In this document: piece after piece, positions 20,300 to 29,740 of the stretch | How the letters are laid out: every line of letters begins with the position of its first letter | How positions within the stretch are numbered: position 1 is the stretch's first letter | From: Bacteroidota bacterium | GTDB taxonomy: Bacteria > Bacteroidota > Bacteroidia > NORP154 | DNA length: 64,000 nucleotides | Direction: 5' to 3' | NCBI GenBank assembly: GCA_022572355.1 | Contig: JACZWC010000021.1 | Span: 1-64,000, forward strand | Notes under the pieces: generated by a model | The model's database searches: none | What the model saw: only the letters and a program-made list of their open reading frames with translations | What the model was told of the DNA's origin: nothing | Made by a program: the position numbers and the translations under genes

Positions 20300-20716
20300 C
20301 TAGCTGTTGGAATACAGCCCCATCTTATTTCCCTCAGAATCCTCAAAGTAGGAGAAGTATCCAATATTGCCATCAATCAGATTTTTTGGGATTTCCGCCA
20401 TGCCGTCTGCGGATCGAGTGTTGGTGATGAGTGTTTTCGGTTGTAAGACTTTCCCACCATTTTCTTTGACCAGGTCAATTATTTCAGACATGTCGGGGTT
20501 TGCATTGAAGAAGATTACCGGGCCATACTGATCAGAATCTTTGTTTTTTGATTCTACAATAGCTCCTGTAAGCTGGCCTTCCAGTTTAAATACACCGTGC
20601 CGGATGCCGCTAAACTCAAATATGTCCATTTGCTTGTTGAACACATTTCTGTAGAATGTGTGCGCCCTGTCAAAATCTTTGGTGGGAATCTCAAACCAGG
20701 TAATAAAATCAGCCAT
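20300..20716 (-). CDS. VOC (glyoxalase/bleomycin-resistance fold) family protein
   Basis: A 138-aa single-domain protein with the paired beta-alpha-beta-beta-beta layout of the vicinal oxygen chelate superfamily: FITWFEIPTKDFDRAHTFYRNVF at the start and YFSYFEDSEGNKMGLYS at the end. The metal-ligand positions are only partly conserved, and no substrate is suggested by the neighbourhood. It lies 67 bp downstream of the SprB-repeat adhesin gene on the same strand. Confidence 0.85.
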   Translation of the reverse strand: MADFITWFEIPTKDFDRAHTFYRNVFNKQMDIFEFSGIRHGVFKLEGQLTGAIVESKNKDSDQYGPVIFFNANPDMSEIIDLVKENGGKVLQPKTLITNTRSADGMAEIPKNLIDGNIGYFSYFEDSEGNKMGLYSNS

Positions 20717-20783
20717 AGTGCAATATCCTTACTGCCACTAAAGTAGAAATTTAAGCTATTCCAAAAAAGAAAAATGAATTCTA

Positions 20784-23700
20784 TTATCGAATCAGCGTCA
20801 CATGGCCCACATAGCGGTGTGTTTCGCCATTGATGTCTTCTGTTACAACCATCCAGACATATACATCGTTCTGTGCTATAGCGCTTCCGGAATTTGCCTT
20901 TCCATTCCAACCCTCAAAGCCTTTGTAGAGATCATCGTATTTAAAGATCCTGTCGCCCCAGCGGTCAAATATGTACATCTCAAACTCTTCATCATTAATA
21001 CCCAATATTTGTGGGTAGAACAGGTCATTAATGCCATCTCCATTGGGTGTAAATGAGTTCGGAACAAATATGATGTATTCACCTTTGATTCTCACGCTCT
21101 TGATTGCCGTGTCGATACAGCCATTGATATCCGTTACCAGGAGAAGAATACTGTAATATCCAGCGCTATCATAGTTGTGGGATACATTTTGAATAATTGC
21201 AGTGCTGTCACCTCCCATATTCGTTGAAGGATAGTAAAAGTTCCAGAACCAATCCACGACCGTATTGGAAGATGCATCTATCAAATCCACTTGTGAACTG
21301 AGAATCGATATTTCTACAGGTTCAATCAATGGCTTGCCACTTTGTTGCATAATAAAGTCAGCCGTTGGCGGAGACTGAACTGGTATCGTGACAATATCTG
21401 TACAGTTATCAGCTGTGGTAACTACCAATTGCACCATATAGCTGTTTGTACTTGTATAATCATGTGCTGGATTCTGATCATTGGAATAATTCCCATCTCC
21501 AAAATCCCAGTCCCATGTGATGATAACACCACCATTTCCGGTAGATAAATCGGTAAATTGAACCTGGTAAGGATCAGGAGCACAGGCCGAGCTCATTCCT
21601 GCAGCAGGAGAGGGGAATACGGTAATATTTGTGAGTGCAACATCATCCTGAGAGCAATTGTCCGAGAGGGTAACCGTCATGGTTGTGTCAGATTGAATAT
21701 TGGATAGTATAATTGGATTCCCGATAAAAGTGTTGTTATTCCAGGTATAAGTATAAGTTCCATTTCCACCTGTTCCGGTTGCCAATACAGAAACATTATC
21801 GCCTACACAAGCATTAATAGGAACCAAGCCAACCACCAATGGTGGATGTACGTTAATGGCAAAATTCTCTGTTTCTATGCAACCATTCGCATCTGTAACC
21901 GTCACATTGTAAATTACCTGGTTTGGAAGAGTAAGCACGACAGTGTGCGAAGAAGAGGTTGGGAGTCCGTTATCCCAGCTATAGGCGTAAGGACTCGTAC
22001 CATCGCTGACATTGGCTACGATCAGGGCGGTGGCGCCGTAACAAATGGTATCAGGCGCACTTACAGCCAACACCAATGCCAGGGGACTGGATATTAGGAT
22101 GGAGTCAATGTCCGTACATCCATTTGCATCAATGACCGTTACCGTTACCATTCCGGATGATAAGCCGGTTGCATTGCTGTCACTTGGATTACCGGTACTC
22201 CACACAAACGTGAATGGAGGAACTCCTCTGAATATGCTCACAGAAACTGTACCGTCGCCACTTCCGAAACAAGTCTCATCTGTGCCTGAAATGGATGTCA
22301 GCGTCACTCCCTCAATATTGGTTAAAACTTCACTATCAATAACAGGGCATCCATTTTGATCTGAGACAGTAATATTGTAAGTCCCTGCTGATAATCCCGT
22401 TACTGAACTTGTTGTTGGAGTTCCCGGGGAGTCCCAGGCGTAGGTATAAGCGCCCGTACCACCGCTGACGCTTGCAATTAACTCCCCATTCGGATCACCG
22501 CAGGTAGATGATATTGCTGATATATTTAACAACAATTCAGGTGGCTCTGTCACCAGGATTGCCTGTGATATGGTGCAACCCAATATATCAGTGACCGTTA
22601 CCGTATCTATTCCCGCACTGACATTTGTAACTGTGGCGCCTGAACCAATATTAGGTGACCATGAGTACAGGTATGGTGGAGTTCCACCGTACGGTGATGG
22701 CAATAAATCTATGGCACCGTCATTTCCACCAAAACAGCTCACGTTTGTTACGAACATATTTACAGTCAGCAACGCCGGCTGAGCTATTATTACAGAACCC
22801 GAGGCAGTACAACCATTTGAATCTGTTACAAAAACATTGTGGGTTCCCGCACAAAGAGAATCGGCAAAGGTGCCGGTAGCCCCTGATGGCGCCCATGAAT
22901 AGGTCAATGGAAGCGTACCTCCACCGGCTGCTGCCAATGCATTGCCGTCACAAGCTCCGAAACATGTTGCGGCACTAGAGGTTACCACATTGGCCACAAA
23001 TTGAGAAGGTTCATTGACAATAAAGTTCTCTGAGTAAACGCAACCATTTGCATCTTTAATAGTGAGAGAATAATATCCACCGCTAAGGCCAAATATGATA
23101 CTTGAATTCGAACCAATCGTATCTCCGCTATTGTTTTTCCAGATGAAAGTATAAGGTGCTGTTCCCAAGGTGTCAAGTGTTGCCGTTGCAAGGCCATTCG
23201 CATATCCAGAGCAAGTGACATCCGTTACGGTAATCGTATCAATTGCAGGCCCCACAACATCATTGATAATTACCGGCTGTGAGAAAATACATCCATTGCC
23301 ATCGATGAGGACAGGGGTATACGTACCTCCGACAACACTGTCAATGCATAATCCCGAAGTGAGTCCCGGATCATTCCAGGTAACATTGTATGGAAATACG
23401 CCTCCGATTATAGAGATGCAGGCATCTCCATTCGGATCACCACAAGTGGATGAGTTAGAAGATGCTATGAATGTGAGCAATTGTGGTTCTCCAATATTAA
23501 TCGATTCTGTTTGAATACACCCGTTGAAATCTGTAATAGTAACGTTTACAACTCCTGCACACAATGCTGTGGCTGTGATTGTAGTTTGGAGTAAACCATC
23601 ATCCCATTGGTATGCATACGGAGGAACGCCACCAACGGGTGTAATCGACGAATTGCCATCACACAGTGCATTGCATGTAACATCATTTTTGGCAATAGTG

Positions 23701-26700
23701 GTGGTAAAAACCGTTGGTTCGGTAATTACTACAGATGTTGAATTGGAACAGCCATTCATGTCCGAGACCGTAATTTGATAAGTTCCAACACACAAACCAA
23801 TTGCCTGTGCTCCGGTTTGATTGTTGTCCCAACTATATGTGTAAGATGGTGTTCCCCCGGTAACCAATGTTTGGGCAAATCCATTACAGTTTCCATTACA
23901 ATCAACATTTGAAGAAGATGAGATAGAAACAGTAAGCGCCACAGGTGAAGAAACAAAGTTAGAAGCCGATATTGTACAGCCTTTGCCGTCCGTAACAGTT
24001 AGTGTGACATTTCCTCCGCAAAGGCTAAAGGCGGATGACGTAGTTTGTCCCAATGGATCATCCCATTGATAAATATATGGAATTGTTCCGCCCGTAACAA
24101 CAGATGTTACCGAGCCGTCACAAATTCCTGCACAAGAGGCATCGACTACCGTGCTGGTTAATCCGAGCATTAACGGTTCTGTAATGACTGTCGAAATTGT
24201 ATCCTGGCATCCGTTGGCATCTGTAACCGTCAGAAGATAAGTATTCGCGCACAATCCGGAAATGGAAGGTGTAATATCCGAATTACTCCAGGTATATGTC
24301 AACGTGCCTGTACCGCCGGTGGCCGAAGCAGTTATGGACCCGTCACAGGATGTATTACACGACGCATCAATTTGTGAAGTAATGCTGGCAACCAAAAGTG
24401 AAGGAACAGCAATGGTAATGGATACGGTTGTAACACAAAGAATGTTGTCAGTTATTTGAACGGTATAGTTTCCGGCACCCAATCCAGTTGCGGTTGTCGT
24501 CGTTTGTCCATTTCCATCACTCCATAAGTAGATATAAGGAGGTGTACCATCCGTAACCAGGACCGTTGCGGTTCCATCAGTGGAACCGGCACAGGTAATA
24601 TCAGAAAATGCGGAAATTGCGGCAGTCGGGCCTCCTACATTGCTGATGCCAACCACATTGTTGACGGTGCAAGAGTTGGCATCCGTTACCAGGATGTTGT
24701 AACTACCAGCATTCAAACCCGTTGCGCAGGCGTTGGTCTGTAATCCCGGATCGTTCCACTGGAAAGTTAGCGGGGGTAAGCCCGTCGAAGAAGTAACACA
24801 GACCTGTCCATTGATTGAACCGCAAGTGGCATCAATGAATGAAGTTGTAATTGTTATTGCCGGTGGGTCAATTAATACATCGCTGGCAGATGCCGTACAG
24901 GAGTTTCCATCCGTTACCAGTATTGTATATGTTCCAGAACATAATAAGTCTGCCAGAGCGTTGGTTTGTGTATTTCCATCATCCCATAAGTATGTATAAG
25001 TTCCTGTTCCACCTGTAATTACCGCTTGAATTCGTCCGTCACAGCTGCCGTTACAAATCGGATCTGTTGGTGTGAGCGCAATGGATATGGCCGTTGGTTC
25101 TGTTATTGCGATTGAAATGTTAGACGTTGCCCCGTTAGCATCGATTACGGTTACCGTATATGCATTGGCGCATAGATTAGACGCTATCGGGCCAATACCA
25201 CCAGAAGGCGACCATGAATATGTATAGGGTAGGACTCCCCCTGCTACGGTAACTGTTGCCTGGCCGTTACAATATCCATTGCAAAGATTGTTAACGCCTG
25301 TAATGCTCAGCACGATACCTAGAGGCTCAGTTATAATGATACAAGCTGACGCAGAGCATCCATTCACATCCGTAACCGTTACACAGTATGTCCCGGCACA
25401 TAGTCCTGTTGCATTCATTGTAGTCTGATTTCCCGAATCATCCCAAACGTAGGTGAACGGGGCGGTACCACCAGCCAAAGTCACAGTTGCTTCTCCATCG
25501 CAACCACCAGCAATTGAAACGTTGGTGACAACAGAAGCTGTAGCAATTCCTCCACTCAAATTATTGATGGTAGTAGTGGTGATTGTGAAACATCCATTCG
25601 CATCTGTAACTGTAACATTGTATACACCTGCAGGTAAAGAGTTGACAATAGCTGTAGTAGACGTGCCAATGTCATCCCAGTCATAGGTATAAGCTCCCGT
25701 GCCTCCAGTAGCGGTAACTGAAACTTGTCCATTTGATTGACCGCAACTGGCATCAACAGCAGTTGCCGTGGGTACAATAATTGGCGGATCAGTGAGCGTG
25801 AAACTAATATTGGTATCACAATTATTGTTGTCAGTTATCGTCACGGAATGAACACCAGATGCAACTCCGGATATATCTTGAGTAGTTTGACCTCCTGGTG
25901 ACCATAAATATGTATATGCTCCCGTTCCACCTGATATTGTGAGGTTTACGCTTCCGTCTGTTCCGCCATTGCACAATGGATTAACTCCAGAAACTGAAGG
26001 GTTCAAAGCCGTTGGCTCACTGAGTGAAACGGAATTATTATTACTACAACTATTTGCATCTAAAACAGTTACAGTATAAGAAGTGGCACAAAGTCCGTTA
26101 GCTACAGCTGTCGTTTGAACTGGAACTGTATTCCAGCTGTAAGTATATGCACCCGTTCCACCCGAGCTGCTGGCAGTTGCTGTGCCGCTGCATACCCCAT
26201 TACATAATGGGTCGACATTGCTCGTAACCGAAACGACCACTGCACTGGGTTGTGTTATTGTAATATTGGCTGTTCCGGAACAACCAAGATTATCTGTAAC
26301 CGTAACCGAATAAGAAATAGCTGTTAATCCTGTGGCAGTAGCATTTGTTTGCGCCGGTACAGTACTCCATGTATAAGTATAGGCTCCGGATCCGCCAACT
26401 GCCGTGACGGTTGCCTCCCCATTATTCCCTCCATTACAAGTAACATTTGTGCTCGGGCCAATGGTGGCGGTAGGGGAGCCGCCATCGTTCACGGTGGCTA
26501 TTGTATCATTGGTACAACCTCCAGCATCGATTACAGTAACTGTATATGAGCCTGAAGGAATACCAGCCGCAGTAGAATTCGTCTGCACCGGAACCGAGTT
26601 CCAGGAATAAGTGTAAGGACCTGATCCACCCGCAACTACCACCGATGCACTTCCATCTGAATTTCCGCAGGAAGCATCCACAGAACTGGGAGTTAGCGTC

Positions 26701-29066
26701 ATGGCACTGGGTTCTATAACAACAAATAAACCATTGACCGTACAAGAATTCCCATCCGTAACTGTAACGTTATAAGTTCCACCGCCAAGGTTGCTTGCTG
26801 TTGCATTCGTTTGAAAAGAGGGATCATCCCATTGATAGGCATAAGCTCCGGTACCGCCAGATGGCGTGGCCGTTGCATTTCCATCAAATGCGCCGTTACA
26901 GCTGACTGGATTCCCGCTCATGACAACAGTTAGTGCTGGGGGTTCCGTAATAATCACATTATCAGTTGCAGTACAGTTGTATATGTCGGTGACTGTTAAT
27001 GTATAAGTATTGGGACATAGATTGGTCGCACCAGATCCGGTTCCACCACTCGGTGACCAGGCATAGGTATAGGGAGATGTTCCACCAGATACAGAAGATG
27101 TTGTAGACCCATCACATACACTGTTGCAGTTAACGTTATTTCCAGTTACTGTCACCGAAGGCTGGGGATATACGGTAATACTAAGTGAAGAGGTGGCATT
27201 ACACGCTCCTGAAGTAACTGTTTGTGTTACAATAAAAGTTCCAGATGTACTCCAGGTTATACCCACTGGATTCTCAGCTGTAGATGTAGCAGGCGTACCA
27301 CCTGTAAAGGACCAGGAATAGCTAACACCCATTGTTCCCGTATTGGTGAAGTCAAAGCTATTTCCCGTCAGGCATTGATTGCCATTATAAGTGAAACCCG
27401 CCAGGAGAACAGGCCCGGCACCAATCAAAGAAGCTCCTACATCAGTACATCCAGCCATATCCGTAACTGTTACCCCATAGGAACCAGCGCACAATCCAGT
27501 GATACCTGAGGTTGTGGCACCAGTTGACCAGAGGTAACTATAAGTGGGAGTACCTCCCGAGCCACTTGCGGTGGCGGATCCATCACAAGCTCCTGCACAA
27601 GATTCATTTACAGGAGTTTCGGTGAGGGTAACGGGAGGTGTTACAATTAAACTAACATTGTCAATCATGATACAACCTGCAGAGTCCGTAACAGTTACCG
27701 TATACAAACCGGCACAGAGCCCGGTTTCAGTTGAACTTGAGCCTCCACTGCTCCAGGAATAAGTAAAAGGCGGGTTGGCCCCTGATGTTGTTGCAATAGC
27801 CTGCCCATCACATACACCGCATGCCCCATCAACACTTGACATAACTGGCACCGGGCCCGATGATACAATCACCGGTTCAGAAGCTACAGTTGTGCATCCG
27901 TCTGAGGAGGTGGTTATCAATGAAACCAAATATGTTCCTGGAGTAGAATAGGTCTGGCATCCGGGATTTGCCGCCGTAGAGGTATTTCCGTTTCCAAAGT
28001 CCCAACTATAGGAAATTACTCCCACGCTGTTGTTTGTAAAACAAGCTGTAACACTTCCGCACCCGGAATTAGGGGATACCGTGAATACCGAAGATGGAGC
28101 AATGAGGAAGGTATTGCCCGAGCCCCAATCAAAATCAAATCCGGTACCATTGGCACTGTAGTTATCAATCAATATGGCATAGGTGTTCCCGGCAATTACC
28201 GTGATAGAGGCACAATGTTCAGCACAAGCTGAATTGTTTGCACCACTTGTGGGGCATCCCACACAAGAAGATGGACCCATTCCAAATGCCTGACCGGTTG
28301 CGCTTGCCCAATTGTAATTACAGGAGACAGTTGGAGCGTTCATGCTCGGAGGGCAGCCGCCTGTAATATCGAACAAGGCCCAATCGAATTCAGCAGAGCC
28401 GGTTGGTGTGGCTGTCCACTCAATTATTCCTGTTTGTCCTACGGTAAACTGAAACCATACATCCTGGTTACCTGCACCGAAAAAACAATCGGGGTCTATG
28501 CCGCTGGGAGTGAATCCAGATGTACTGCTAACGTTAAAAGAGGCCAAATCACATAATACCGTTGCATTGGCGCAATCATTTCCAGGCGAAGGTGGAGGAT
28601 TGTTAGAGGTGATACACAGTGTAAAATCACCATCTATTTCATTTGACGTCACCTGTATCCATACCTGAGTTCCTATAGGATAGCCCCAGCTGACGTTAGC
28701 TGTTCCTGCTCCGGTAGCAGCGTCACAAACGTCATAACAACCGCTGCCGCAAGGACACCCTGGGAGGGCCTGCATCGTTATTACAGCACCTGTAATTGGT
28801 GAGCCCCCTGCAGGTGACAACGTAACGCTATTGTTTGCACCCGTTGTAATGTAGGTAAACCAGACCTGGTTTCCAGCTGGGCTTACATCACAACCATTGA
28901 AAGTCCCATCATTTGTCGATCCAATATTTGTACTGGTGAGACAAGTATCACCATCTGATGGAATAGTCACCGCAGTACCCGTGATACAATTGTCATTGGG
29001 AGGTTGTGCAATTACCTGCTGAAATCCGGTAATCAATATTAATAACAGAAGTGCTGAACGATTCAT
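20784..29066 (-). CDS. Giant SprB-repeat adhesin with type B (gliding-motility-associated) C-terminal domain
   Basis: About 2760 aa from the ATG at 29066 (the open frame extends one TTG codon further). A signal peptide (cut near VIAQ) is followed by two N-terminal beta-sandwich modules (PPNDNC, GNQVWFTYITTG; GNDCANATVLCDL) and a PKD domain (FDWGSGN...YSWDFGNGN). By eye I count about 25 SprB-type repeats of ~77 residues, each with paired cysteines (CNG-CDG early, NGC late), YxYxWd and TVTDxNGC. Further PKD domains follow, and the final ~95 residues are the CHU_C type B domain (VPNSFTPNGDGINDLFYP ... YVGHVTLIR). SprB-like proteins are mobile surface adhesins used in gliding and exported by T9SS with PorP/SprF help. 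A PorP/SprF gene lies 3 kb upstream on the same strand. Confidence 0.93.
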   Translation of the reverse strand: MNRSALLLLILITGFQQVIAQPPNDNCITGTAVTIPSDGDTCLTSTNIGSTNDGTFNGCDVSPAGNQVWFTYITTGANNSVTLSPAGGSPITGAVITMQALPGCPCGSGCYDVCDAATGAGTANVSWGYPIGTQVWIQVTSNEIDGDFTLCITSNNPPPSPGNDCANATVLCDLASFNVSSTSGFTPSGIDPDCFFGAGNQDVWFQFTVGQTGIIEWTATPTGSAEFDWALFDITGGCPPSMNAPTVSCNYNWASATGQAFGMGPSSCVGCPTSGANNSACAEHCASITVIAGNTYAILIDNYSANGTGFDFDWGSGNTFLIAPSSVFTVSPNSGCGSVTACFTNNSVGVISYSWDFGNGNTSTAANPGCQTYSTPGTYLVSLITTSSDGCTTVASEPVIVSSGPVPVMSSVDGACGVCDGQAIATTSGANPPFTYSWSSGGSSSTETGLCAGLYTVTVTDSAGCIMIDNVSLIVTPPVTLTETPVNESCAGACDGSATASGSGGTPTYSYLWSTGATTSGITGLCAGSYGVTVTDMAGCTDVGASLIGAGPVLLAGFTYNGNQCLTGNSFDFTNTGTMGVSYSWSFTGGTPATSTAENPVGITWSTSGTFIVTQTVTSGACNATSSLSITVYPQPSVTVTGNNVNCNSVCDGSTTSSVSGGTSPYTYAWSPSGGTGSGATNLCPNTYTLTVTDIYNCTATDNVIITEPPALTVVMSGNPVSCNGAFDGNATATPSGGTGAYAYQWDDPSFQTNATASNLGGGTYNVTVTDGNSCTVNGLFVVIEPSAMTLTPSSVDASCGNSDGSASVVVAGGSGPYTYSWNSVPVQTNSTAAGIPSGSYTVTVIDAGGCTNDTIATVNDGGSPTATIGPSTNVTCNGGNNGEATVTAVGGSGAYTYTWSTVPAQTNATATGLTAISYSVTVTDNLGCSGTANITITQPSAVVVSVTSNVDPLCNGVCSGTATASSSGGTGAYTYSWNTVPVQTTAVANGLCATSYTVTVLDANSCSNNNSVSLSEPTALNPSVSGVNPLCNGGTDGSVNLTISGGTGAYTYLWSPGGQTTQDISGVASGVHSVTITDNNNCDTNISFTLTDPPIIVPTATAVDASCGQSNGQVSVTATGGTGAYTYDWDDIGTSTTAIVNSLPAGVYNVTVTDANGCFTITTTTINNLSGGIATASVVTNVSIAGGCDGEATVTLAGGTAPFTYVWDDSGNQTTMNATGLCAGTYCVTVTDVNGCSASACIIITEPLGIVLSITGVNNLCNGYCNGQATVTVAGGVLPYTYSWSPSGGIGPIASNLCANAYTVTVIDANGATSNISIAITEPTAISIALTPTDPICNGSCDGRIQAVITGGTGTYTYLWDDGNTQTNALADLLCSGTYTILVTDGNSCTASASDVLIDPPAITITTSFIDATCGSINGQVCVTSSTGLPPLTFQWNDPGLQTNACATGLNAGSYNILVTDANSCTVNNVVGISNVGGPTAAISAFSDITCAGSTDGTATVLVTDGTPPYIYLWSDGNGQTTTTATGLGAGNYTVQITDNILCVTTVSITIAVPSLLVASITSQIDASCNTSCDGSITASATGGTGTLTYTWSNSDITPSISGLCANTYLLTVTDANGCQDTISTVITEPLMLGLTSTVVDASCAGICDGSVTSVVTGGTIPYIYQWDDPLGQTTSSAFSLCGGNVTLTVTDGKGCTISASNFVSSPVALTVSISSSSNVDCNGNCNGFAQTLVTGGTPSYTYSWDNNQTGAQAIGLCVGTYQITVSDMNGCSNSTSVVITEPTVFTTTIAKNDVTCNALCDGNSSITPVGGVPPYAYQWDDGLLQTTITATALCAGVVNVTITDFNGCIQTESINIGEPQLLTFIASSNSSTCGDPNGDACISIIGGVFPYNVTWNDPGLTSGLCIDSVVGGTYTPVLIDGNGCIFSQPVIINDVVGPAIDTITVTDVTCSGYANGLATATLDTLGTAPYTFIWKNNSGDTIGSNSSIIFGLSGGYYSLTIKDANGCVYSENFIVNEPSQFVANVVTSSAATCFGACDGNALAAAGGGTLPLTYSWAPSGATGTFADSLCAGTHNVFVTDSNGCTASGSVIIAQPALLTVNMFVTNVSCFGGNDGAIDLLPSPYGGTPPYLYSWSPNIGSGATVTNVSAGIDTVTVTDILGCTISQAILVTEPPELLLNISAISSTCGDPNGELIASVSGGTGAYTYAWDSPGTPTTSSVTGLSAGTYNITVSDQNGCPVIDSEVLTNIEGVTLTSISGTDETCFGSGDGTVSVSIFRGVPPFTFVWSTGNPSDSNATGLSSGMVTVTVIDANGCTDIDSILISSPLALVLAVSAPDTICYGATALIVANVSDGTSPYAYSWDNGLPTSSSHTVVLTLPNQVIYNVTVTDANGCIETENFAINVHPPLVVGLVPINACVGDNVSVLATGTGGNGTYTYTWNNNTFIGNPIILSNIQSDTTMTVTLSDNCSQDDVALTNITVFPSPAAGMSSACAPDPYQVQFTDLSTGNGGVIITWDWDFGDGNYSNDQNPAHDYTSTNSYMVQLVVTTADNCTDIVTIPVQSPPTADFIMQQSGKPLIEPVEISILSSQVDLIDASSNTVVDWFWNFYYPSTNMGGDSTAIIQNVSHNYDSAGYYSILLLVTDINGCIDTAIKSVRIKGEYIIFVPNSFTPNGDGINDLFYPQILGINDEEFEMYIFDRWGDRIFKYDDLYKGFEGWNGKANSGSAIAQNDVYVWMVVTEDINGETHRYVGHVTLIR

Positions 29067-29139
29067 CAAAATTCTGTAATTATTAAACCTTTGTTAAGTA
29101 TTATCCCATGTAATAAATTATTACCCCAGCATGTACGAG

Positions 29140-29499
29140 CTATTCAGGATCACTAAACTTGTGTATATAATCCTTCAACTCTTTCAATTTAGTCCCCCGT
29201 ATTTCTGATTCAGGTAATATTTTAACGACAGCAAAATCGTTGATCTTATGATAGACTACTTCGGTCTTGTGCCTGTTTTGTATTATTAAATCACAAATAT
29301 TAGTCGGTATAGCGATTTCCTTTCTCGAATTAAGCTGAATCTGATATGTGTTTTTAATATCCTCACATATATAAGTCGCCGGTTGTTCTTTAGTTACCTG
29401 AACGCCGTTGGTAGCCACAGCTCTATTCTGAGCTACCGAATTAAGTGTGAATAACACCCCTGATACAGCCAATATGATATATGTCCCCAATTTTCTCAT
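29140..29499 (-). CDS. Small exported protein of unknown function
   Basis: A 119-aa protein with a clear signal peptide (MRKLGTYIILAVSG, probable cut after SVAQ). The mature part has one Cys pair (YICEDIKN and NICDLI) and basic residues toward a short C-terminal helix. I recognise no domain. It is transcribed toward the SprB-repeat giant, which starts 73 bp later, so it may be cotranscribed with it. A TATCTTTG box lies about 90 bp upstream. Confidence 0.75.
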   Translation of the reverse strand: MRKLGTYIILAVSGVLFTLNSVAQNRAVATNGVQVTKEQPATYICEDIKNTYQIQLNSRKEIAIPTNICDLIIQNRHKTEVVYHKINDFAVVKILPESEIRGTKLKELKDYIHKFSDPE

Positions 29500-29590
29500 A
29501 TTTCTTACGCAGCTATTTATCTATAATATTACGAGAAAACACCTCTCAAAGTTATCCTCGTGATACCTATTTCTTAACTAGGTCTTCTAC

Positions 29591-29598
29591 CAAAGATA
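29591..29598 (-). promoter_or_regulatory. -7 box TATCTTTG upstream of the small exported gene and SprB-repeat giant
   Basis: The minus strand reads TATCTTTG inside a very AT-rich 241-bp gap (29500-29740), 91 bp before the ATG at 29499. It would transcribe the small exported gene and possibly the giant behind it. I see no other structure in the gap. Confidence 0.55.
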
Positions 29599-29740
29599 AA
29601 TAATATAAAATACCAGATAGAATACCTATATATTAGTTGATAACATATGTGCGTTAATAAACTTATTCTAAGACGTTCTTTTCAAATATTTGGTTGCCTG
29701 ATACTTTTCTTGATTTGATTTGCCTCATTTTTACACATAT

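Noticed and set aside
22045-22359. Antisense ORFs inside the giant adhesin genes (for example this one and 35969-36337)
   Set aside because: They mirror repeat codons of the minus-strand adhesins, have no start context or domain, and recur with the repeat period.
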